36,520 nt of DNA. Origin: Lentisphaeria bacterium. GTDB taxonomy: Bacteria; Verrucomicrobiota; Lentisphaeria; Victivallales; UBA1829. The stretch is from contig DPDG01000082.1 in the NCBI GenBank assembly GCA_003526375.1, forward strand, positions 1 through 36,520. The letters are read 5' to 3'. Positions within the stretch are counted from its first letter, which is position 1. Each line of letters opens with the position of its first letter. A model generated the notes under the pieces. That model was not told the DNA's origin and searched no databases. It saw only the letters and a list, made by a program, of their open reading frames with translations. A program made the position numbers and the translations under genes. This document shows positions 9,451 through 16,706 of this stretch, in pieces.

Positions 9451-10209
9451 ATGAAGGAAAAATTTACTATGATAGAATTGCTTATAATAATTGCAATCAT
9501 CGCGATATTGGTCGGAATGCTTCTGCCAGTTTTGCAGAAAGCGAAGGAACAGGCATATAAAATCAAATGTATTTCGAATCTTTCGCAGATCGGGAAAGCC
9601 TGCAGTTTCTATACCGATGATAATAAGGATTATCCCGTATTGCTCATGAACGGGGACAAACCATCCAACTCCACACAGCGCTGGTACAGTGCAAGTGAAA
9701 ACGACGGCATGCTTGCTCCGTATCTTCGCTTGTATTCATCAGCCCCTCTGGGCGGATTTTACAAGTCGGCAACCGTAACCCGCTATTCCCATTTTGCCTG
9801 CCCGTCGCGGAATTTTTCCGGGCAGAACGGATATGTTCATGCCATGGGACTCCAGGGCCAGCTGTCTGTGATAACCATGCAAAGCGGTGAAGCCGGAAAA
9901 GTCGGAGATATCTTCCGTCCATCCCGCAGCTGTTATATTGCAGAATCTCCCTTCGGGAATTCCATCATTTCCTACACGAAAGCGGACTGGCCTGCTTTTC
10001 CACACAACAATCCGGCCTGCGGAACCGGCGATGGAGCAGGAACCGATACTCCGCTGCTGAATGGTCCCGGCAGTTGCAATGTCCTGTTTTTTGATCTGCA
10101 TGTCGAATCTATTGCACGTAATCGGATGCCGAATTATCAGCGGAATACCAGCGATTACAAAACAACCTTCTGGCGACCATGGTACCGCAATGCGAGCGAC
10201 AACTGGTAA
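9451..10209 (+). CDS. Prepilin-type N-terminal domain protein (pseudopilin-like)
   Basis: A 252-residue protein with a class III (type IV pilin/type II secretion) prepilin leader: a very short basic start, then FTMIELLIIIAIIAILVGMLLP. Cleavage would fall before Phe 5, leaving Glu at mature position 5. The residue before the cut is Lys, not the usual Gly. The helical stem (QKAKEQAYKIKCISNLSQIGKA) and the globular part match the abundant DUF1559/H-X9-DG type proteins of the Planctomycetota-Verrucomicrobiota-Lentisphaerota group. The C-terminal signature is degenerate here: VLFFDLHVES instead of ...DGHV, and the His ten residues before the Asp is Gly. Only a weak purine-rich ribosome site is visible. 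It is probably anchored in the inner membrane and exposed to the periplasm; its role in a sugar operon is unknown. Confidence 0.85.
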   Translation: MKEKFTMIELLIIIAIIAILVGMLLPVLQKAKEQAYKIKCISNLSQIGKACSFYTDDNKDYPVLLMNGDKPSNSTQRWYSASENDGMLAPYLRLYSSAPLGGFYKSATVTRYSHFACPSRNFSGQNGYVHAMGLQGQLSVITMQSGEAGKVGDIFRPSRSCYIAESPFGNSIISYTKADWPAFPHNNPACGTGDGAGTDTPLLNGPGSCNVLFFDLHVESIARNRMPNYQRNTSDYKTTFWRPWYRNASDNW

Positions 10210-10227
10210 AAAGAAAGGATCAGAAGC

Positions 10228-10520
10228 ATGAGATACAATTATGGCAATGATATCCGGAAGAATACCGATGGTTTGGAGCTTCATACCGATGCATTTGTTG
10301 CGGAATCCTACGTTTTTTTGCCTGTGCACATGTTCGGATTGATCTCTATGACCTGTGGATTAATCAGGAAACGGTATAGACCGACTGCCCGTTTTTTACC
10401 ATTGGCATGGTGCAGCGCGGATTTTCCGACGGGGATATCCGGCAAATCCCGGGCGAAAACTATCTGAGGGTATTGAAGGCAACACAACCTGACAAGTCAA
10501 CTTTAATCAATCATCATTAA
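10228..10520 (+). pseudogene. Remnant of membrane dipeptidase (peptidase M19) gene
   Basis: The open frame starting at ATG 10228 (behind AAAGGA) reads DGLELHTDAFVAES, like the N-terminus of M19 renal-dipeptidase-type proteins (...ELHxDAxVxD...). Similarity then appears to move to another frame near 10338 (RIDLYDLWINQETV), meets a TAG at 10377-10379, and continues in that frame as CPFFTIGMVQRGFSDGDIR followed by QIPGENYLRVLKA up to a TAA at 10518-10520. That last part closely follows the M19 C-terminus (LTxELLRRGYSEEDIRKILGGNFLRVL). Full-length members are about 350 residues; here only about 95 codons remain. The gene therefore has a frameshift, a nonsense codon and a large internal deletion that removed the metal-binding barrel. 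It sits between the pseudopilin-like gene and the beta-helix gene. The C-terminal match is strong by eye, the N-terminal one weaker. Confidence 0.68.
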
Positions 10521-10547
10521 TTTCATAATCAACTGGAGAATGATATT

Positions 10548-13500
10548 ATGCGACAGTTCCTGTTAAAATCCTGTTTCTGTTTTCTGACGGCGGCTCTACT
10601 GCATGGTGCAGAATATTATGTCGGAGAAAATGCGCAGTTCAAAACAATCGGTGAAGGAGTCCGGGCTATGAAGCCTGGCGATACGCTGACGATTCTGCCC
10701 GGTGTTTATTTCGAGTCCATTGAACATGCCGGACTCGGGAATGCGGAAAAGAAAACCGTGATTCGTGCGCAGCATGCCGGAACTGTCCTGCTGCGTGGCG
10801 ACAAGGAAGCACCGGTTTTTCATCCGGTCTCAGGAACCAGGTTTACCTTTGTCTGCGACTGGAAAGAAAATGCCCTTGCCGTTAATGAACGCGATTCCCT
10901 GAAGATTTTGCTGCCGTCTGCGACGCTTCGCGATCTGGAATTTGAGCGCGGACGATTCTTTCATGACCGTAAGAACGGCAAACTCTATATTTCCACGACT
11001 GACGGCGGGCTTCCGTCCCGACATTATTATACAATATCCGTGATCTGCGGCAATGGTATCTATCTGAAAAATCCGGTCAATGTTACCATTGACGGCATTT
11101 ATGTCACGGGTTTTTATTCTCATGAACGGGTGGAAAACCGCATGAGCTCCGCACTTTACGGGATTCGCATCAATTATGGAATCAATTGTATCATCCGCAA
11201 CTGCATTGCTTTCTTCAATGCCAATGGTATCCACAGCGGACACGGAGACGGCAATGTACTGGAACATTGTACCGTTTATGCAAATGGTTCCCACAATCCG
11301 TCCTCCGGCGGACAGCTGGTGATCTGGGGGCCGGTCAAAAATAGTGTGATTCGCAATTGCGTCTCCTTTTTCAGCGCGAAAATGGACGGAGCCGTCGGCA
11401 TCCGCATTTATGGCGGTCGGGGGGAAAACTGCCGCATCGAAAACTGTATCTCATTCGGAGAACAGGCTACGGCAATCAAATTGAATGAGAATATCAACAG
11501 CTGGTGCGTAGGCAATTACAGTGAAAGCGGCATTGCGGCCCTGTATGCCCGCAACAATACCGCCGGCGGAGTCAATGAATATAATACAAATGATCCTGAA
11601 CTGCTGAGAATTGACCGTATCCGCCGCGATCAATGGGATACGCTGTTTGCCGATCCGGCTCGCCATGATTTCCGTCCGCAGGAAGAAGCGCCGGACATTT
11701 CCCGGGGATTGCCGGACCGGAAAAACGTTTTTTTTGTATCGCCTTTCGGCAACGACTCCGCATCTGGACGTTCTCTTAAAAATGCGTGGAAAACGCTGAA
11801 AAATCTGAAACCTGACTCCACGGTTTACTTTTTGCCCGGAGTTTATGGAGCACAAAACATCACGGTTTCCCGGGTACTGCTCTCCTCGCGAGGCACCGGA
11901 GCAAAAGCAATCTTCAAGGGAAGTTTTTCTGTTGCCGCTTCCGATGTGCATCTGCGCGATCTGAATTTCATCCAAGGCAAGGTTTCCGTATCTGGAGCGA
12001 ATGCCGAAATCAAAGGATGCGGTTTTTCTGTGCCTGTGAAAATTACCGGAAGAAATGCACGGATTTTTCACAACGCCTTTATCATGGTTCCGGAATGGAA
12101 TGCTACGGCCTCGGCTCACAGCAATCTGTTGCCGGACACCATACCTACCCCGCTCTATTCCGATGCTGCGGCAGGTGATTTTACGTTGAAAAACGCGGAG
12201 AAGTTCGCGGGACGCGGGTTCGATGCGCTTCCGATTGGCCCATACCGGCTGCTGCGCGAAGCGAAGCCTGCCAAAATTACCGGTCCCTTTGTCCGCTCGG
12301 TGACGGCGACCACCGCCAACATCGAATGGTGGACCGACCGCAGTGACGTCAGCTCCGAGCTTTACTGGGGAGCGGATCCCTCCTGCGGGAAAAAAGTCGG
12401 GAAAGGATATGCGGGCGGAAGTTATCATTCTGCCACGATCTCCGGTTTGGAACCTGGAAAGAAATATTATTTTTACATTGCCTCCCGTTCGCCGCTGCGT
12501 GAACATCACTCCAACACGGAGCTTGCAATCGCGGACAAATTCAAGGCGCGCGAACTTGTCAAATCGGAAGTTGCGGAGTTTACGACGGCTACCCGGGAAG
12601 CTCCACGCAGGGAATATTTTGTCGCTTTCGCTGGAAATGATGAAAATCCAGGGACAAAAGATGCTCCCCTGGGATCAATTTCCAGGGCCATGGAACTTGC
12701 TCTCGCCGGAGATACCGTTACAGTGGAGCCCGGCGTTTATAGCGAACATGTCATGTTCCGGTCTGGAGGGGATAACGGACGTGAAATTCTGTTGCGCTCC
12801 GCGGTTCCGGGCGGTGCAGTTATTGACGGACGCCGCAAGATACCTGTCGTTATGACACTGAATAACAAGTCACATATCACAGTGGATGGATTTACCTTCC
12901 GTAATGTGGGGGGAACACGGGGGGCCTGTCTGCGCATCAACAACGGCAGGAAGATTGTGCTCCGGCGTTGTTTTTCAGACGGACGCTCCAGCAGCTACAC
13001 ACCGGGGCTGGTGAGGGCAGAATTTGTGGAGAATCTTCTGCTTGACAATTGCGTGATCATCAGCAGTTTTTTTGGCGGCATGTTCATGCGCTGTCCTGAT
13101 CTGGTTGTCAGAAACTGCGTTTGGTATCTGAATGCCCGCCATCTTTATGTTCACAATCAGCCGGATGAACCTGTATTGTTTAAAAATTGTCTTATGGCGG
13201 AAAATCTTGCAACAAAACATGTTCTGGAATTCTTCCGGGTATGGCATCTGGAGGCTCTGAAGGTCAGAAACTGCGCCTTCTATCTGCGGATGCCGAAGGA
13301 GCATCGCACAATGGTTGCTTTCGTCCGCAAAAATGGTGATCGGGTTGATCGCCAGCTAAAATGGTCGGAATTAAAGGCGGCCGGCGTGGATATGACAGGT
13401 ACGATTTTCGGCAATCCTGATTGGAGTATTCTTCCGAAAGGACTCATGATGTTTTCCACGCCGCCGGAACTGGATGGGAATCCGGATGCTCTGGTCAAGC

Positions 13501-13667
13501 ATTATTACAAGGAGTCCGCGCGTTTCAGTTCCACATATCGCGAAATGGAATTAGGACAGAACCAGACTGCTTATGATTATAAAATATGGAAGATTGAGGA
13601 TTTCATTCCGCGCAATCCGGAATTTCTGAAAAAGGAAATCGGTTTGTTGCCGGAAATGTTCCGTTGA
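10548..13667 (+). CDS. Secreted beta-helix protein with FnIII domain (DUF1565 repeats)
   Basis: A 1039-residue exported protein with a signal peptide at residues 1-20 (MRQFLLKSCFCFLTAALLHG). Three DUF1565-type blocks are visible, each opening a right-handed parallel beta-helix: EYYVGENAQFKTIGEGVRAM at about 21, FFVSPFGNDSASGRSLKNAW at about 394, and EYFVAFAGNDENPGTKDAP at about 688. They share the pattern (D/S)T(L/V)...PGVY. Between the second and third lies a fibronectin type III domain (about 572-682; SVTATTANIEWWTDRSDVSS, then SGLEPGKKYYFYIASR) like the N-terminal domain of purple acid phosphatases. Beta-helices of this sort occur in polysaccharide lyases and surface glycan-degrading proteins; I see no identifiable catalytic residues, so lyase activity is only possible. 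A TGGAG ribosome site precedes ATG 10548. It is followed directly by a relic of a similar C-terminus. Confidence 0.85.
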   Translation: MRQFLLKSCFCFLTAALLHGAEYYVGENAQFKTIGEGVRAMKPGDTLTILPGVYFESIEHAGLGNAEKKTVIRAQHAGTVLLRGDKEAPVFHPVSGTRFTFVCDWKENALAVNERDSLKILLPSATLRDLEFERGRFFHDRKNGKLYISTTDGGLPSRHYYTISVICGNGIYLKNPVNVTIDGIYVTGFYSHERVENRMSSALYGIRINYGINCIIRNCIAFFNANGIHSGHGDGNVLEHCTVYANGSHNPSSGGQLVIWGPVKNSVIRNCVSFFSAKMDGAVGIRIYGGRGENCRIENCISFGEQATAIKLNENINSWCVGNYSESGIAALYARNNTAGGVNEYNTNDPELLRIDRIRRDQWDTLFADPARHDFRPQEEAPDISRGLPDRKNVFFVSPFGNDSASGRSLKNAWKTLKNLKPDSTVYFLPGVYGAQNITVSRVLLSSRGTGAKAIFKGSFSVAASDVHLRDLNFIQGKVSVSGANAEIKGCGFSVPVKITGRNARIFHNAFIMVPEWNATASAHSNLLPDTIPTPLYSDAAAGDFTLKNAEKFAGRGFDALPIGPYRLLREAKPAKITGPFVRSVTATTANIEWWTDRSDVSSELYWGADPSCGKKVGKGYAGGSYHSATISGLEPGKKYYFYIASRSPLREHHSNTELAIADKFKARELVKSEVAEFTTATREAPRREYFVAFAGNDENPGTKDAPLGSISRAMELALAGDTVTVEPGVYSEHVMFRSGGDNGREILLRSAVPGGAVIDGRRKIPVVMTLNNKSHITVDGFTFRNVGGTRGACLRINNGRKIVLRRCFSDGRSSSYTPGLVRAEFVENLLLDNCVIISSFFGGMFMRCPDLVVRNCVWYLNARHLYVHNQPDEPVLFKNCLMAENLATKHVLEFFRVWHLEALKVRNCAFYLRMPKEHRTMVAFVRKNGDRVDRQLKWSELKAAGVDMTGTIFGNPDWSILPKGLMMFSTPPELDGNPDALVKHYYKESARFSSTYREMELGQNQTAYDYKIWKIEDFIPRNPEFLKKEIGLLPEMFR

Positions 13668-13790
13668 AAAGACCTCGGGAACGGGATCATCGACAGTCTA
13701 TTTGGTTTGCATCGAATCCGGAATGTATCAAACGAAACATCGGTTTGAATCCCGCTCTTTTCACAAATGGGACGGCAAACGAAAAAAAAA
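13664..13790 (+). pseudogene. C-terminal relic of a second beta-helix gene
   Basis: Overlapping the stop of the beta-helix gene, the next frame encodes WFASNPECIKRNIGLNPALF at about 13703-13762. This aligns without gaps to the last residues of the preceding protein (FIPRNPEFLKKEIGLLPEMF): F, NPE, K, IGL, P and F are shared, as is the DNA word AATCCGGAAT. It looks like the tail left by deletion of a tandem or replaced copy, or by C-terminal exchange. The open frame continues to 13855 without recognisable content and is overrun by the next gene. It is short, so chance cannot be wholly excluded. Confidence 0.45.
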
Positions 13791-13823
13791 TTAGAATTTC
13801 TCGTGAAAAGAAAGAAGAAACGT

Positions 13824-15788
13824 ATGGAAAGTTATTATACACAATCTGTCAATGAATGGTATGTGAGTCTTCTGCGAGCAAATTTTCAGAAACATTCTGC
13901 CGGACTTGCCGCACTGAAGACACGGGAGGATGCCGTCAAATACCAGCAGAATGTCCGTGAGAAAATCAGAAGACATTTTGCCTTGCCTTCTGCCTTGCCG
14001 GTTCCAACCGGTTTATCCTGCGGTGCTATCCGGCACAAGGGATATCAGGTGGAAAAGATGATTTATGAGATTCGTCCCGGTGATTTTGTCACTGCAAATA
14101 TTTTCCGTCCGGACAATCCCGTGATTCCCGCTCCTGCGGTGCTTTTTCTCTGCGGGCATTCCCAGAACGGGAAAGCCGACTCGACATATCAGACCTGTTG
14201 TGCGGCATTGGCTTTGAACGGCTGTATTGTGCTGACATTCGATCCTTCCGGGCAGGGGGAGCGCCAGTTATACACGAAGGGAGCCGGCGCGGATATGAAA
14301 AACAGGCCTGTCTGGCAGCATAATATGATTGCCCGGCAGATGGATCTTGTCGGCTGGTCTTATTCCTCCTGGTGTCTGTATGACACGGTTCGCATGCTGG
14401 ATGTTCTCTGCGCGATGCCGGGAGTCGATCCCCGGCGGATCGGAGTCACCGGGAATTCCGGAGGAGGAAATATGTCTGCCTATCTGACTGCGGTGGATGA
14501 CCGTCCTGCCGCCGTTGCTCCCAGTTGCTATCTGACAACCTGGCTTCACAATATCGAAAATGAACTGCCCGCATGTGCCGAACAGATTCCGCCGGGACTG
14601 GTCGGCGCCGGTTGCGAGATGTCGGATCTGATAATCGCTGCGGCACCCCGCCCGCATTTAATCCTGGGGCAAAGGAATGATTTCTTTGATCCTCGCGGGA
14701 CTTTGGAGACGTATGAGAAGGTCCTTCGCTTTTATGAGCTGCTGGGGGAAAAGGATAAGTTAGAGTATTTTATCGGTCCTTACAGCCATGGTTACTATGA
14801 CAGCAATCGTGCGGCAATGTATCGTTTCTTTTCCAAACATCTTGGATTTGAGTGGAGAGTTCCTGAACCGGATGAGTCCACAGCCGATGCGGAGGAGAAA
14901 CTTCTGTGCACCGTCACGGGAAATGTACTGGATTTTCCCAACGCAAAGCATCCGCGGGATTTTGTCGCGGAGGAGGCCCGTCGACTGGCAGAAGTCCGGA
15001 AAGCGACTCCATGGCTCCAGCGCAAAGACACATTGGGAAGAATTCTGGAAGTGGAACGTGTGAAAATTCCGTATTTCAGGGTCTTGCGGGTTCATTCCCT
15101 TTATCCGACGGAAGAGCTCTATTACGGACGTTTCGGGCTGGAAACGGAAGACGGGCGTCTTATGGCGATTCTATACCGTCCTTATCACATCCGCACCTGT
15201 TTCCATCCGGGAAGCAATGCCGATTCCATTACCTTGTATATTCCGCACCGGGATGCGGTGGATGAACTGCATGAAATGGGGAAAACCGCTTCTGATTGGT
15301 ATGCTTTGGACATGCGGGGAGTCGGTGCACTTACTCCCGGAAGCTGCGATACTTACACCGGGGGGACAGGAAAACCGGAATATCATGAAACGCAGCCGGA
15401 ATTCTTGAATTTGCAGGATCAACACGGCAGGAATGCGTTTGGTTATTACGGTTATGACTATCATTACTGGTCTTGCGGCATTATGCTCGGACGTCCGTAT
15501 TTGGGTGGAAGGGTCCGGGATATTCTGGCGGCTATGAAACTTCTGGCCGCCAATGGAGTAAAAGAGATTCGTCTGGTCGGGAGTGGGCAGGGTGTTCTGC
15601 CTGCTGCATTGGCCGCTCTTTATTTCAAAGACTGTAAGCTAAAAACGGAATGGTTAAATGCTCCGGAATCTTTTGACGCCATGATGGCACTGGATGTTGT
15701 TCCCTGGCCGCATTCCGGTTTAGTCACAGGACTTTTGAAATATTTGGATCTTCCCGAACTTTATCTGATGACAAAGCAGCAGAAATAA
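13824..15788 (+). CDS. Cytoplasmic double alpha/beta-hydrolase, acetylxylan-esterase-like
   Basis: A 654-residue protein with two alpha/beta-hydrolase domains and no signal peptide. The N-terminal domain (about 70-340) has a complete triad: Ser 212 in GVTGNSGGG, Asp 286 in QRNDFFDPRG and His 322 in GPYSHGYY. An LCGHSQNGKAD segment may contribute to the oxyanion hole. The overall pattern is that of the acetylxylan esterase/dienelactone hydrolase group, so removal of acetyl or similar esters from imported oligosaccharides is likely. The C-terminal domain (about 440-654) ends in an elbow-like VGSGQGVLPAALAA (586-590) where the nucleophile position is Gly, so it is probably non-catalytic. ATG 13824 follows AAAGAAGAAA; the in-frame ATG 13767 lacks a ribosome site and would add a Lys/Arg-rich tail of 19 residues. 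A close secreted paralogue lies at 31827-33881. Confidence 0.82.
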   Translation: MESYYTQSVNEWYVSLLRANFQKHSAGLAALKTREDAVKYQQNVREKIRRHFALPSALPVPTGLSCGAIRHKGYQVEKMIYEIRPGDFVTANIFRPDNPVIPAPAVLFLCGHSQNGKADSTYQTCCAALALNGCIVLTFDPSGQGERQLYTKGAGADMKNRPVWQHNMIARQMDLVGWSYSSWCLYDTVRMLDVLCAMPGVDPRRIGVTGNSGGGNMSAYLTAVDDRPAAVAPSCYLTTWLHNIENELPACAEQIPPGLVGAGCEMSDLIIAAAPRPHLILGQRNDFFDPRGTLETYEKVLRFYELLGEKDKLEYFIGPYSHGYYDSNRAAMYRFFSKHLGFEWRVPEPDESTADAEEKLLCTVTGNVLDFPNAKHPRDFVAEEARRLAEVRKATPWLQRKDTLGRILEVERVKIPYFRVLRVHSLYPTEELYYGRFGLETEDGRLMAILYRPYHIRTCFHPGSNADSITLYIPHRDAVDELHEMGKTASDWYALDMRGVGALTPGSCDTYTGGTGKPEYHETQPEFLNLQDQHGRNAFGYYGYDYHYWSCGIMLGRPYLGGRVRDILAAMKLLAANGVKEIRLVGSGQGVLPAALAALYFKDCKLKTEWLNAPESFDAMMALDVVPWPHSGLVTGLLKYLDLPELYLMTKQQK

Positions 15789-15884
15789 GAAGAAGTGGAA
15801 ATATCTGAACCCACACTCTCGAAACAGCTGCTAAAGGATGAGTTGATATACAATACATGAAAAAATGATAAGGAGAGCCTGCGA

Positions 15885-16673
15885 ATGAAACCTGAGAAAC
15901 CGGTGCATTTTGTCGAATGGAAAAAGATCAGCGATGCCGATTTCATTTCCACGGTGCGGAAACTTGCGGAATGGGGAGTGCGCAATATCGTGGCGCATCC
16001 GCAGTGGGGAATGCGGGACATGGAGGAACCCGGTTATCTGCATTCCGTCATGGAGGAACTCAAACGGGCGGGACTCGCTGCTCCTGCCTGTCACGCTTAC
16101 TGGGGCGCGTCGCATGATATCTGCCACTGCACGGCGGCGGACATCACAGAAAGAATCGTGGAGGAACATGCCGTTTTTCTGAAAAAACTTTCGGAGATGG
16201 AGGTCAGAACCTATGCCATGCACATCGGCATGGAGGATCACGGCAAGACGCCATGGGATTGCATCCGGCGGGCTGTCGACCGTCTGCTTCCGGTCGCAGA
16301 GGAGTGCCGCATCGCTCTTGCGCTGGAGAACGGTCATGAAAATCTGGAAACGCAGCGGGAGCTGGCGGATTTTGCCGCCTCTTACCGCCATCCATTCCTT
16401 GGGATCTGCTTCGATACGGGGCACGCGCACTGTTACGGGGACCGGGACTGGAAAAAGTCTCTGGAAATTCTTGGCGAAAATACCGTAACATGTCACATGC
16501 ACGATAATTATGGAACTTTCGATGACCACAACCCGCCGGGAGCGGGAACCCTGAACTGGCAGGAACTCTGCGACAACCTGAAGCGTCTGCCGCATCTGCT
16601 TCACGCCGAAACGGAATCGGGCGACTGGGGCGAGGAGTCCTGGAAACAATTCTGCAAAGTCTGGAACGGTTGA
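15885..16673 (+). CDS. Sugar isomerase/epimerase-fold protein (AP_endonuc_2 TIM barrel)
   Basis: A 262-residue cytoplasmic protein of the xylose isomerase-like TIM barrel family. Candidate metal ligands fall in the usual order: Glu 148 (LALENGHE), Asp 177 and His 180 (FDTGHAH), His 204/His 206 (CHMHDNYG) and Glu 242 (AETES). Family members interconvert keto and aldo sugars, epimerise ketoses, dehydrate inositols or cleave oxidised glycosides, so the reaction cannot be named. AAGGAG precedes ATG 15885. It follows the double hydrolase by 96 nt and precedes a glycosidase-like gene by 33 nt. It shares the HDNxGxxDDHxPPG metal-site loop with the isomerase at 20534, though the two differ elsewhere. 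Confidence 0.85.
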   Translation: MKPEKPVHFVEWKKISDADFISTVRKLAEWGVRNIVAHPQWGMRDMEEPGYLHSVMEELKRAGLAAPACHAYWGASHDICHCTAADITERIVEEHAVFLKKLSEMEVRTYAMHIGMEDHGKTPWDCIRRAVDRLLPVAEECRIALALENGHENLETQRELADFAASYRHPFLGICFDTGHAHCYGDRDWKKSLEILGENTVTCHMHDNYGTFDDHNPPGAGTLNWQELCDNLKRLPHLLHAETESGDWGEESWKQFCKVWNG

Positions 16674-16706
16674 CTCTTGCACAACCAAACGGAAATCTGA
16701 TGCAAA

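Noticed and set aside
10228..10467. 79-codon open frame as a genuine small gene
   Set aside because: The M19-like similarity leaves this frame partway and continues in another one past a stop, so it is better explained as part of a pseudogene.
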